This document shows, in pieces, positions 34,487 through 42,939 of a stretch of DNA of 64,000 nucleotides. The position numbers were made by a program, and so were the translations under genes. Positions within the stretch are counted from its first letter, which is position 1; each line of letters starts with the position of its first letter. The notes below the pieces were generated by a model, which was not told the DNA's origin, made no database searches, and saw nothing but the letters and a program-made list of their open reading frames with translations. This DNA comes from Streptomyces asoensis (GTDB lineage Bacteria > Actinomycetota > Actinomycetes > Streptomycetales > Streptomycetaceae): assembly GCF_016860545.1 (NCBI RefSeq), contig NZ_BNEB01000005.1, positions 992,001-1,056,000 on the forward strand, given 5' to 3'.

Positions 34487-36622
34487 TCACCCCGTGGCGT
34501 CGACCAGGGCCAGGTCGTGCAGCCGGTCCGGCGGGCCGGGGCGGGCGTAGTACCAGCCCTGGGCCGTGTCGCAGCCCAGTATCCGCAGCTGCTCGGCCTG
34601 CGCGCCGGTCTCCACGCCCTCCACGGTGACCGCGAGGTCCAGGCTGTGGGCGAGGGAGACGATCCCCTCGACGATCTTGAGATCGACGGGGTCCGCCGGG
34701 AACTGCTGCATTCCCTGGGTGAAGGAACGGTCCAGTTTGAGCACGCTCACCGGGAGCCGGCGCAGGTTGGCCAGGTTGGAGTAGCCGGTGCCGAAGTCGT
34801 CCAGGGCGATGTCGACGCCCATCTCCGCGAGCCGGCGCAGCGGCTTGAGCAGGTCGTCGTCGGCGCCGATCAACGCCGACTCGGTGACCTCGAGGCACAG
34901 CGACTCGGGGGCGACCCCGGCGCGTTCCAGGATGTCGACGGTGTCCTGCACCAGACCGGGATGGGTGAGCTGGCACGGGGAGAGGTTGACGTTGATGCGC
35001 AGCGGGCCGGTGTCGCCGTTGTGCTCCCGCCACTCGCCGGCCTGCCGGACCGATTCCTCGAGGACCCAGCGGCCGAGCGGCACGATCAGCCCGGTGTGCT
35101 CGGCCAGCGGGATGAACCGGTCGGGGCCGAGCACCCCGTGCTGTGGATGCAGCCAGCGCACCAGCGCCTCCGCGCCTCGCACACTGCCGTCGCCGAGGTG
35201 GACGAGCGGCTGGTACTCGATGAAGAACTCGCCGCGGTCCAGGGCGGCCGGCAGCGCGGTGGTCAGGCCGTGGCGGGTGATCGCGCGGGCGTCGGCCTCC
35301 GCGTCGGCCAGCTCGAAGCGGTTGCCGCCCGCCGACTTGGCGCGGTACATGGTGATGTCGGCGCTGCGCAGCACCTCCGCCGCGCTGCGCTCCCCCGCCG
35401 GGCCCTCCACGATGCCGATGCTGCCGCGCACGGTCAGTTCGCGGCCGTCGATGCGCACGGGCGCGACCAGGACGTTCATGATGCGCGCGGCCAGTTCGTC
35501 GACCTCGTGCCTGGTGTCGGGCCCGGTGGTCAGCGCCACGAACTCGTCGCCGCCCAGGCGCGCGACCATCTCGCCCGGCGCGGTGGCGCAGGACTGCAAC
35601 CGGTCGGCGACCTCGACCAGCAGACGGTCGCCGGCCGCGTGCCCGAGGCTGTCGTTGATGGTCTTGAAGCCGTCCAGGTCGAGGTAGCACAGCCCGAAGC
35701 GCTGGCCCTCGGCGGCGCCGAGCGCCTTCTCCAGCCGTTCGAAGAACAGGGTCCGGTTGGGCAGGCCGGTGAGCGCGTCGTGGGTGGCCTCGTAGCGCAG
35801 CCGGAGGTTGAGCAGCCTGCGCTCGGTGGTGTCCTCCATCAGGGCCAGCGAGTACTGGGGGTTGCCGTCGGCGTCCCGCAGCAGGGAGACCGTCAGATTG
35901 GTCCACAGGACCGTTCCGTCGGGCCGGCTGAACGCCTTCTCCGTGTGGTAGTGCTCGCGCTCGCCGCGGACGAGCTCGTCGTAGAGCTTCCAGGTCTGGG
36001 GCGCGTCCTCGGGGTGGGTCAGGTCCTGCACCCGGCGGCCGCGCAGGGTCTGCTCGGAGCCGCCGAACATGCGCAGCAGGGCCCCGTTGACCTGGAGGAC
36101 GTTGCCGTCGAGGTCGGCGATGCCGATCCCTATCGCGGCGCCCTCGAACACCGCGCGGAAGCGGGCCTCGCTGGCGTGCAGCGCCTGCGCGACCACACCC
36201 TGGGCCCGCAGTGCGGCCTGGGCGATGGCCTCCTGCTCGGCGAGCGTGCGCTCGCGCAGCGCCTGGGCGTACCCGGCCGCCATGGCGTGCTGGAGCCGTG
36301 AGCAGCGGGTGCGCAGCTCCTCCTGCGGGCCGTCCTCACCGCAGTAGAGCACCAGGTAGGCGTCGACGCAGTCGAGGGTGCGGGCGAGCGCCTCGGGGTC
36401 GGTGCAGTGGCCGTCGACGAGGGCGGCGCCGACCGCCCTCGCGGTGTCGGAGTCGAAGGCCCGCTCCAGCAGTGCCCCGCGCAGGCGGCGGGCGAGCGGC
36501 AGGAGCTGCTCCTCGAGTTCGGGCCTGGTCAGCGAGGTCGAGGTGACCGGGTACACGGCCCGGCTCCAGATCGTCGCGAACCGCCGCAGTCTGTCCTCCG
36601 GCCCGTCCGGCTCCGCGGTCAC
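34487..36622 (-). CDS. rmdA: PAS-GGDEF-EAL c-di-GMP enzyme, RmdA-like
   Basis: A 711-residue cytoplasmic protein. An N-terminal alpha-helical region (1-150) precedes a PAS/PAC module (about 155-285), a GGDEF domain with intact RLGGDEF and DLDGFKTINDSLGH, and an EAL domain with intact GAEALVRW, NVNLSP, LEVTES, DDFGTGYSN, LKLDRSF and VEGVET. Domain order and neighbourhood fit S. coelicolor RmdA, a c-di-GMP phosphodiesterase affecting development. All phosphodiesterase metal ligands are present, so it should degrade c-di-GMP; cyclase activity is possible. GTG 36622 overlaps the upstream methyltransferase by GTGA. Confidence 0.88.
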   Translation of the reverse strand: MTAEPDGPEDRLRRFATIWSRAVYPVTSTSLTRPELEEQLLPLARRLRGALLERAFDSDTARAVGAALVDGHCTDPEALARTLDCVDAYLVLYCGEDGPQEELRTRCSRLQHAMAAGYAQALRERTLAEQEAIAQAALRAQGVVAQALHASEARFRAVFEGAAIGIGIADLDGNVLQVNGALLRMFGGSEQTLRGRRVQDLTHPEDAPQTWKLYDELVRGEREHYHTEKAFSRPDGTVLWTNLTVSLLRDADGNPQYSLALMEDTTERRLLNLRLRYEATHDALTGLPNRTLFFERLEKALGAAEGQRFGLCYLDLDGFKTINDSLGHAAGDRLLVEVADRLQSCATAPGEMVARLGGDEFVALTTGPDTRHEVDELAARIMNVLVAPVRIDGRELTVRGSIGIVEGPAGERSAAEVLRSADITMYRAKSAGGNRFELADAEADARAITRHGLTTALPAALDRGEFFIEYQPLVHLGDGSVRGAEALVRWLHPQHGVLGPDRFIPLAEHTGLIVPLGRWVLEESVRQAGEWREHNGDTGPLRINVNLSPCQLTHPGLVQDTVDILERAGVAPESLCLEVTESALIGADDDLLKPLRRLAEMGVDIALDDFGTGYSNLANLRRLPVSVLKLDRSFTQGMQQFPADPVDLKIVEGIVSLAHSLDLAVTVEGVETGAQAEQLRILGCDTAQGWYYARPGPPDRLHDLALVDATG

Positions 36623-37431
36623 GCCGTACGCCCCACGCCGGCGAAACCGGAGAGGGCCCAGGGGTCCTCGTCCTCCGGTGCCGTGTCCGGCCGCCAGTGC
36701 GGCATCGGCACCAGTCCGGGCTCCACCATGTCGTACCCTTCGAAGAACCGCCCGATCCGGTCACGCGAGCGCATGACCAGCGGGTTGCGGATGTCCTTGT
36801 ACACGTCCACCGCGCGCTCGGCCTGCTCGGCCGGCAGCGGGATTCCCTCGTACGAGGCATGCGTGAGCACCAGCAGACTGCCCGGCGCGAGCGCGGCGCC
36901 GAGTTCGGCCACCGCCGCGTACGGGTCGTCCGCGTCCTCGACGAAGTGCAGTACGGCGACCAGCAGCAGCGCCACCGGCCGGTCGAGGTCGAGCAGTTGT
37001 CCCACCTGCGCGCTGTGCAGGATCTCCCGCGGTTTGCGCAGGTCGGCGGCGACGACGTCGGCGTCGGCGTTGTCCGCGAGGACGGCCTCGCTGTGCGCGA
37101 CGGCCACCGGGTCGTGGTCGACGTAGACCACCCTGGCTCCCGGACGGGCGGCCTGGGCCACCTCGTGCACGTTGCCGAAGGTGGGGATGCCGGAGCCGAT
37201 GTCGAGGAACTGGGTGACGCCCTCGCCCACCGCGTACCGCACGGCGCGACGCATGAACGCCCGGTTCGCCTGGCTGATCTTGGGAAGTCCCGGCATGAAC
37301 TCCATCGCCTTGCGGGCCGCTTCCCGGTCGACCTCGAAGTTGTGCGAGCCGCCCAGGTAGTGGTCGTAGATCCGCGAGACGCTCGGCACCGAGATGTCGA
37401 TGCTCCGCGGGGCCCAGGCGGGTCGCTCCAT
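36619..37431 (-). CDS. DUF574-type SAM-dependent methyltransferase
   Basis: A 270-residue methyltransferase of the large actinobacterial PF04672/DUF574 group. The start SVSRIYDHYLGGSHNFEVDR is a hallmark; the SAM site is FLDIGSGIPTFGNVHEVA with VVYVDHDPVAVAHSEA. DUF574 proteins are numerous in Streptomyces and their substrates are largely unknown. ATG 37431 follows GGAGAGATAG. It overlaps rmdA, so the two are co-translated, linking methylation with c-di-GMP turnover by context only. The 342-base gap upstream holds only its promoter region and the hairpin at 37683-37719. Confidence 0.88.
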   Translation of the reverse strand: MERPAWAPRSIDISVPSVSRIYDHYLGGSHNFEVDREAARKAMEFMPGLPKISQANRAFMRRAVRYAVGEGVTQFLDIGSGIPTFGNVHEVAQAARPGARVVYVDHDPVAVAHSEAVLADNADADVVAADLRKPREILHSAQVGQLLDLDRPVALLLVAVLHFVEDADDPYAAVAELGAALAPGSLLVLTHASYEGIPLPAEQAERAVDVYKDIRNPLVMRSRDRIGRFFEGYDMVEPGLVPMPHWRPDTAPEDEDPWALSGFAGVGRTA

Positions 37432-37682
37432 CTATCTCTCCAAGGCGTAGGCGATCCGGTGTTCGAGCTGAGGCTACTGATCGCCCGCCAAAGGGGCGAG
37501 CAGAAACGGAAATTGACCGTCCGTTCCCGGTCACTGCCTGCGGCACGTGCCGAATCGACGTCCCCCGCGGGGCTGCTCAACGTGCCCGGGCCGCTGCGGA
37601 GAGTCTTCGCAGCGGCCTTCGGGGCGGCGAAAGTCTACGCACAGGATGCGGCGTCGGGACAAGCGCGGCGGCCACGGAAAAC

Positions 37683-37719
37683 GGTCCGCCCCCTCCGTGC
37701 GGCGCGGAGGGGGCGGACC
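37683..37719 (-). terminator. Terminator after the repeat lipoprotein gene
   Basis: Perfect 15-base arms GGTCCGCCCCCTCCG (37683-37697) and complement (37705-37719) with a 7-base loop, 55 bases beyond the stop of the minus-strand lipoprotein gene. Confidence 0.8.
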
Positions 37720-37773
37720 AGGTGGCCGTGCGCGAGGGGCAGCTGCGGGAGATCAGCCCTGGGGAGGTGACTC

Positions 37774-38760
37774 CTACTGCGCCGGCGCTCCGACCAGCTT
37801 TCCGTCGGGCGCGACGGCGTACCACGTACCGCCGACGCCCTGGCCGTTGATGTCACCGGGCGCCTTGTCACCGGAGAAGGTGTAGATCGGCGAGCAGTTG
37901 ATGGTCTGCTGCTTGGTGCCGTCGGACCGGGTGAAGTTCATGTAGCCCTTCTTCTGGATCCCCTTGGTCTCGGCGAAGTCGACGGGGGCCACCGCCGGCC
38001 ACTTCTCGAGGCAGGCTCCGTTGCAGTTCGAGACCGGCTCGGGCCAGGCCTTGTCCTTGAGGAAGCGGTAGACCGTCATGCCGTCCTTGTCGACGACGAT
38101 CTCGCCGAGGTTGGGGTCCTTGCGGACGGACAGCCCGGCCGTGGAGGCCTCGGACGAGGAACCGGAGCCGGACGACTTGGCCTTCTTGCCGTCGGGGGCC
38201 AGCGCGAACCACTTGTTGCCGACGCCCTGCCCGGTGGTGTCCCCGGCCTTGGCGTCCTTCGCGTAGTAGTAGGCGGGCCAGCCGCCGACGGTGAGCTGCT
38301 TGCTGCCGTCGGTGCGGGTGACCTCGCCGAGCAGCGACTTGTCGATGCCGTCGCCGGCGGAGATGTCGTCGGCGGAGACGGGCGGCCAGGCGGTCGCGCA
38401 GTCGCCGTCGCAGTTCGACTTCGGGGGTTCCGCGGTGTCCGCGTCGAAGCGGTAGAGGGTCTTGCCGGCGCTGTCGGTGAGGATCTTGCCGAGCTGGCTG
38501 TTCGCGGAGATCGCCAGTTCACCGGCGCTCGCGCCCTGAGCCCCGGCACCCGTGCCGACGCCGCCGGGGGCGCTGGCGCTGGCCCCGCCGCCGACACTGC
38601 CGTAACCGCTGCCGACGCCCGCGATGCCACCGGCCGGAGCCGTGGCTCCGACGTTCTGGCTCGACGCCGACGTGCCGCTCTCAGAACCGCACGCCGTCGT
38701 CAGCGCCAGAACGGCCACCGCACCAGCCGCGAGTGAGGCGCTCCGCCAGGTGGTCTTCAT
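37774..38760 (-). CDS. Lipoprotein with Yx(F/W/Y)xxD secreted repeats (PF03640 type)
   Basis: A 328-residue lipoprotein. The signal ends in VLALTTACG (lipobox). A Gly/Ala/Ser-rich linker to about residue 90 is followed by two repeat pairs, each with the pattern LGKIL..GKTLYRFDADT / CDGDCATAWPPV and LGEIVVDKDGMTVYRFLKD / CNGACLEKWPAV; paired Cys likely form disulfides. The repeats end with QGVGNKWFALAPDGK and QGVGGTWYAVAPDGK. Function is unknown; redox roles have been proposed for the family. ATG 38760 (MKTTWRS) gives a proper n-region; an ATG 24 bases earlier is rejected. Confidence 0.88.
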   Translation of the reverse strand: MKTTWRSASLAAGAVAVLALTTACGSESGTSASSQNVGATAPAGGIAGVGSGYGSVGGGASASAPGGVGTGAGAQGASAGELAISANSQLGKILTDSAGKTLYRFDADTAEPPKSNCDGDCATAWPPVSADDISAGDGIDKSLLGEVTRTDGSKQLTVGGWPAYYYAKDAKAGDTTGQGVGNKWFALAPDGKKAKSSGSGSSSEASTAGLSVRKDPNLGEIVVDKDGMTVYRFLKDKAWPEPVSNCNGACLEKWPAVAPVDFAETKGIQKKGYMNFTRSDGTKQQTINCSPIYTFSGDKAPGDINGQGVGGTWYAVAPDGKLVGAPAQ

Positions 38761-39033
38761 CGTCAACAACTCCCCGATCGTCACAAGGGTGTTGCAGCGC
38801 CCTGCTGCGCCGCCGCACGGTCATGAGTACGCACGGGGGCGGTCGATGTGTTCAAACCCGCCACAGATTTCTTTTCACGACCTGTGACGGCGTCCTGGCC
38901 AGGGCCGGTGATCGCACACCCGAACGGCCCACCGGACGCGCGCCCGCACGGCCCGGCAAACCCGTGGACGACGGTTTCCCCCGTTCGGGGCAATCCCCAC
39001 CGGGCATCGGCACGGTCCGCCGCGGGAAGCCGC

Positions 39034-39675
39034 ATGATCTGCGTCGTGCATGGACCCCAACCGACCCGATCCACCCGCGCCACCAGGGCGTTGGCCCTGG
39101 TGACCGTGGCCTGGCTCCTCGCGGCCGCCCCGGCGGGGACGGCCACGGCCGACGCGTGCGCGTACGCCTCCACGGGGCCGGACGGCATCGAGGCGGTCGC
39201 GGTGGCGGGGAGCCACCCCTGGCCGACCCCGCCGGTGTGCGGGGAACCGACGCCGACGCCCACCCCGACCCCCACCCCGCCGAAGCCGAAGCCGCCGCCG
39301 GCACCGGAGCCGAGCCCGACGCCGACCCCGGCTCCGCCTCCGCCTCCGCCTCCGCGGCCCACCCCGCCCCCCGAGCCGCCCCCGCCGCCGAGGCCGGCCC
39401 CCGAGCCCAGGCCGGCGGCGCCGAGACCCCGTCCGAAGCCGCCGGAGCCCGCGCCGCCGCGCCCCGTGGCGCCGCCGCCCCGGCCCGCCCCGGCTCCCCC
39501 CTCCCCACGGCCCCCCGCTCCCGTCCCCCGCCCGTCGGCGACCCCGGTGCACTACCCCGCCTACCACGCCCCACCGCCCCGGCGGTCCGCCGACGGGGGC
39601 CAGTCGCCGGTCACCTACGTCCTGCTCATCACCGTGCCCGCGCTGATCGCCGTCGCCGCACTGCGGGCCCGCTAG
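39034..39675 (+). CDS. Secreted proline-rich protein with C-terminal membrane anchor
   Basis: A 213-residue protein. The N-terminal signal (ALALVTVAWLLAAAPAGTATA) is followed by a short domain with two Cys (DACAYAS, PPVCGEP), then about 95 residues dominated by Pro with Thr, Glu and Lys (PTPTPTPTPPKPKPP and similar), and a C-terminal hydrophobic helix ending in RAR (VTYVLLITVPALIAVAALRAR-type tail). The rod-like stretch would hold the N-terminal domain away from the membrane within the wall. ATG 39034 is preferred. The DUF4239 gene begins 21 bases later, so the two are likely one operon. Confidence 0.75.
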   Translation: MICVVHGPQPTRSTRATRALALVTVAWLLAAAPAGTATADACAYASTGPDGIEAVAVAGSHPWPTPPVCGEPTPTPTPTPTPPKPKPPPAPEPSPTPTPAPPPPPPPRPTPPPEPPPPPRPAPEPRPAAPRPRPKPPEPAPPRPVAPPPRPAPAPPSPRPPAPVPRPSATPVHYPAYHAPPPRRSADGGQSPVTYVLLITVPALIAVAALRAR

Positions 39676-39696
39676 CGCCCATCCTGGAGGCAACCC

Positions 39697-40461
39697 TTGC
39701 CGGAATGGCTTGTTCTCACCCTCGCGATGCTCGCCGCCTGCGCGGTGGTGGTCGCCATCACCCTCCTGCGGGCCCGCAGGGCGCCCGAGGACGAGGACCC
39801 CTCCGAGACCCCGGACGTCATCGAGTACATGACCATGTGGATCGGCGTGGTGTACGCGATCGTCCTGGGCCTGGCCATCGCGGGGGTCTGGGAGGCGCGC
39901 AGCGTCGCCCAGGACCACGTCCAGGCGGAGGCGCAGGCGCTGCACGAGATCTCGGAGCGGGTGCGGGTCTATCCCGCCGGCACCCGTGACCGCATTCGGG
40001 AGGATGTCAACGCCTATGTCGGACACGTCGTCACCACCGAGTGGAAGGCGATGGCCGACGGCGACGGCGTGACCGGGCGGGGCGACGAACTGCTGCGGCG
40101 CGTCCGGGTGGACGTCACCGACTACCGGCCCGCCTCCGACTTCGAGGCGCAGGCCTACCAGCCGCTGCTCGACCAGCTGGCCGCGGCGGACCAGGCGCGC
40201 AACGCCAGGGCGGAGTCGACCGGGGCGACCATGCCCGGCGTGGTGTGGTTCGGGCTGCTGGTCGGGGCCGCCATCACCATCGGCATGGTCTTCGCGCTCC
40301 AGATCCGGCGCACGGCCCGCGAACTGGTGCTGGCCGGACTGTTCTCCGCCCTGATCGCCTTCCTGCTCTTCCTCATCTGGGACTTCGACGCGCCCTACAG
40401 CCGGGGTGTCACGGCGTCGGCGGAGCCGTTCCTGCGGCTGTTCCCCGGCGTCACCGGCTGA
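39697..40461 (+). CDS. DUF4239 membrane protein
   Basis: A 254-residue membrane protein with hydrophobic helices at about 4-24, 50-68, 178-196 and 208-228 and a soluble helical middle (70-170). The block MTMWIGVVYAIVLGLAIAGVW followed by VQAEAQALHEI is typical of DUF4239 (bestrophin-like) proteins of unknown function. The start is TTG 39697 with a good GGAGG six bases upstream; no ATG/GTG is available in the right place. It is coupled to the proline-rich surface protein. Confidence 0.85.
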   Translation: MPEWLVLTLAMLAACAVVVAITLLRARRAPEDEDPSETPDVIEYMTMWIGVVYAIVLGLAIAGVWEARSVAQDHVQAEAQALHEISERVRVYPAGTRDRIREDVNAYVGHVVTTEWKAMADGDGVTGRGDELLRRVRVDVTDYRPASDFEAQAYQPLLDQLAAADQARNARAESTGATMPGVVWFGLLVGAAITIGMVFALQIRRTARELVLAGLFSALIAFLLFLIWDFDAPYSRGVTASAEPFLRLFPGVTG

Positions 40462-40729
40462 CGCCGGAGCCCGTCGCCGCCGGCGCCCGACCCCTCGTCC
40501 CACCCGCTCACCCGCTCGCCCGCCCGCGACGGGGGACGCCACCGACACGCCGTGGCCGTCCCCCGGTCGCGGGAACGGCGTCCCCCGGGCGGCCCACACC
40601 GTTGCCCCGTTCGCGCGACTGAGATCGCGCGAGGGCACACCCGTTCCTAGCGTTTCGGTCATCGAGGTGCATTTACGGCACAAGCGGAAACAGGTCCGCG
40701 GCTGCTCCTCGGGGACCGGAGGATCCACC

Positions 40730-41266
40730 ATGCGCGCGATACGCGTCGCTTCGGCCGCTCTGCTGGGCGTCACCGCCCTCGCCCTGTCCGCACCGGCCGC
40801 CGTCGCGAGCGACGACGACCACTACGTCATGTCCGAGGGCTACAGCGTGCAGCCCTCGACGGTCGCGGCGGGCGGACAGGTGACCCTGCGCGTGGACCGC
40901 GCCGTCAGCGGCTGCCGAAGCTCCGTGAGCGTCTACTCCGGGGTGTTCGACACGGTCGTCATCCCGAGGAACTCCTCGTGGGCGGCCGCCGTCGTCGACC
41001 GGGACGCCAGACCCGGCGCCTCGTACCGGGTGACGTTCACCTGCGGCGGGATCAGCGCCGTCAAGGAACTGACGATCGCGGGCGGCCGGCCGGTCGACCC
41101 CACACCGGCGCCCTACCCGGTCCCGCGAGGCGTGCACGCCGGTGCGGGCGGCACCTCCGACGGGTTCGACGCCAAGGAGATCGGACTGGGCGCCGCGCTC
41201 GTCGCGGGCTCGGTCGGGACCGCGTACGTCATCTCGCGCCGGCGTGCCCGCGAGGACGCCGGCTGA
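40730..41266 (+). CDS. Secreted Ig-like protein with C-terminal TM and RRR tail (1)
   Basis: A 178-residue protein with an N-terminal signal (AALLGVTALALSAPAAVAS), one extracellular beta-rich domain (VQPSTVAAGGQVTLRVD, CRSSVSVYS, YRVTFTCGG with two Cys likely paired), a Pro-rich linker, and a C-terminal hydrophobic helix followed by SRRRAREDAG. The tail has the shape of a sortase substrate or simple membrane anchor, but no LPXTG is present. A paralogous protein is encoded convergently at 41394-41900, and a class F sortase follows. ATG 40730 follows CCGGAGGATCC, a good ribosome-binding site. Confidence 0.8.
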   Translation: MRAIRVASAALLGVTALALSAPAAVASDDDHYVMSEGYSVQPSTVAAGGQVTLRVDRAVSGCRSSVSVYSGVFDTVVIPRNSSWAAAVVDRDARPGASYRVTFTCGGISAVKELTIAGGRPVDPTPAPYPVPRGVHAGAGGTSDGFDAKEIGLGAALVAGSVGTAYVISRRRAREDAG

Positions 41267-41302
41267 CAACGCCCGCCGGCGGCGGCCCCGCGCACAGGCC
41301 TG

Positions 41303-41331
41303 CGCCCCGGACTCCGAACGGGACCGGGGCG
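41303..41331. terminator. Hairpin between the two paralogous surface-protein genes
   Basis: Arms CGCCCCGG (41303-41310) and CCGGGGCG (41324-41331) with a 13-base loop, placed between converging stops at 41266 and 41394. Confidence 0.6.
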
Positions 41332-41393
41332 AAGGACTGCGCCGCGCGAGGAGACGTACCGCCTCCCGGTGGACGGGGTGCCGTGAGGCGGGC

Positions 41394-41900
41394 TCAGATA
41401 CGGCGTTCGGCCCGGCGCCGCATCCAGAACAGACCGCCGCCGACCACGGCCGCGGCGACGAGCCCGCCGCCGATGGCCACGTCGGTCGGGGTGGCGCCGG
41501 TGCTGGTGCTGCCGCCGAGACCGCCGCGGACACCGCCGATGACGGTGAAGGCGGCCGGGCGGGTCAGGGTCCGGCCGGAGCAGTTGACGGTGATGTCGTA
41601 CGCGCCGGGCCGGGCGTTCTCGTTGACGACGGCCGTTCCCTTGGCCGTCTGGTTGGCGCCGTTGATGGGCGTCAGGTTGGCCTGCGGGAACGCCGCCGAG
41701 GTCATGGTGCCGCCGCCGGGGCAGCCGTCGACGGTGACCGTCATCTGGCCGCCGCGGGCGATGACCGCGGGCAGGGCGACGATGTTGCTCGGGTTGGCGC
41801 CCATGCCGTCGCGCGCGACGGCGGCGGGGGCGGCGAGACCGAGGGCGGCGGCCGCGGCGGCCGAGACCGCCGTGGCCGCCAGAACACGAGTGGTACGCAT
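41394..41900 (-). CDS. Secreted Ig-like protein with C-terminal TM and RRR tail (2)
   Basis: A 168-residue protein built like its convergent neighbour: signal peptide (AAAALGLAAPAAVA), a beta-rich domain with two Cys (VTVDGCPGGG and ITVNCSGRT), a Gly/Thr linker, then a hydrophobic helix and RRRAERRI. The spacing around VIARGGQMTVTVDGC parallels TVAAGGQVTLRVDR in the other, so they are likely paralogues. No LPXTG motif is seen; GATPTD precedes the helix. ATG 41900 follows GGAGG. It is divergent from the class F sortase across 334 bases. Confidence 0.8.
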   Translation of the reverse strand: MRTTRVLAATAVSAAAAAALGLAAPAAVARDGMGANPSNIVALPAVIARGGQMTVTVDGCPGGGTMTSAAFPQANLTPINGANQTAKGTAVVNENARPGAYDITVNCSGRTLTRPAAFTVIGGVRGGLGGSTSTGATPTDVAIGGGLVAAAVVGGGLFWMRRRAERRI

Positions 41901-42060
41901 GTGATCCTCCGCGGAAGGCGCCCCGGGGCCCGTCCCCGGCATGTCGGCGAGAAAGCACCTCCCGGAAGAGACCCTCAGATGCCGTGCCCGCGCCCGCATT
42001 TCGGCGATGGTCCGTCCTGGTGAGGGGACACGCCGGGCGATCTACGCACAATCAGATATA

Positions 42061-42096
42061 GCCGCAGGTCACGGACCGTCAGAAAAAACCTGCGGC
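42061..42096. promoter_or_regulatory. Nested inverted repeat between the surface protein and sortase
   Basis: Outer perfect arms GCCGCAGGT (42061-42069) and ACCTGCGGC (42088-42096) enclose an inner palindrome ACGG-A-CCGT (42071-42079) and an A6 run. It lies in an unusually AT-rich patch (42035-42095) of the 334-base divergent spacer, so it is a candidate operator for both genes. The rest of the spacer holds no gene. Confidence 0.5.
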
Positions 42097-42234
42097 CGGC
42101 ACCTCGGATGGCGCACCGCGGGCGGCCCGGGCCACCCGTTCGCCGCTGCCCCGTCGCCGGTTCCGGCCCGGGGACTTAGCGTGCTGCTATGCGCGAAGGG
42201 ACGTGGTGACGGCCGCGTCGGAAGGGGATGGCGA

Positions 42235-42906
42235 ATGTCCGCGTACCAGCTGTCCGAGGCGGCGGAAGAGGAGGAGCGGCGGCGCAAGCGCGCTCCCTGG
42301 GGCGTGATAGCGCTTGTTCTGCTGACCGGTCTCGCGCTCATCAGGAACGGATCGGGAGAGTTCGACATCGGCCCGCCGCAGCCCGCCTCGGCGGCCGCCG
42401 CGGACGCCCGCAGCGCCGACGGGACGCTCGGCCGCACCCCGGCGCCCCTGGCGTTCGCCGTGCCGAACCGGGTGCGGATCCCGGCGATCCGGGTCGACGC
42501 GCCGGTCATGTCGGTCGGCCTGGACACGGACGGCTGGGTGGGCGCGCCGCCCCCCGAGGACCCGAACCTGGCGGGCTGGTTCACCGGTGGCGTCTCGCCC
42601 GGCGAGAAGGGCACGGCGGTCGTCGTCGGACACGTCGACAACCGGCTGGGCCCCGCCGTCTTCTACGGTCTGGGGGCCCTGAAGAAGGGGAACCGCGTCG
42701 AGGTGGCGCGGGCGGACGGGAAGACCGCGGTCTTCGAGATCTACGGCATCGAGGTCTTCGAGAAGAACAACTTCCCCGGCGACCGCGTCTACGCCTCCAA
42801 GGGAGCCCCCGAACTGCGGGTCATCACCTGCGGCGGCGGCTTCTCGAAGGCCAACGGGTACGACGGGAACGTCGTCGCCTTCGCCCGCCTGACCGAGGTC
42901 CGCTGA
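42235..42906 (+). CDS. Class F sortase
   Basis: A 223-residue sortase with one N-terminal membrane helix (GVIALVLLTGLALI) and an extracellular catalytic barrel. The His is in VVVGHVDN, the Cys in LRVITCGGGF, and an Arg follows near the C-terminus (FARLTEVR), giving the His-Cys-Arg triad. Short length, N-terminal anchor and TCGGGF fit the actinobacterial class F type. It transpeptidates surface proteins to peptidoglycan. ATG 42235 lies after GAAGGGGATGGC. The neighbouring secreted single-span proteins are candidate substrates by context. Confidence 0.9.
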   Translation: MSAYQLSEAAEEEERRRKRAPWGVIALVLLTGLALIRNGSGEFDIGPPQPASAAAADARSADGTLGRTPAPLAFAVPNRVRIPAIRVDAPVMSVGLDTDGWVGAPPPEDPNLAGWFTGGVSPGEKGTAVVVGHVDNRLGPAVFYGLGALKKGNRVEVARADGKTAVFEIYGIEVFEKNNFPGDRVYASKGAPELRVITCGGGFSKANGYDGNVVAFARLTEVR

Positions 42907-42939
42907 GCGGCTCCCGGCCGGGCGGGCGAAGGGCCCGTA

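Noticed and set aside
39240..39540. Proline-rich stretch as a mis-read non-coding repeat.
   Set aside because: It is in frame between a signal peptide and a C-terminal membrane helix, as in real wall-spanning proteins, and is followed by a coupled gene.
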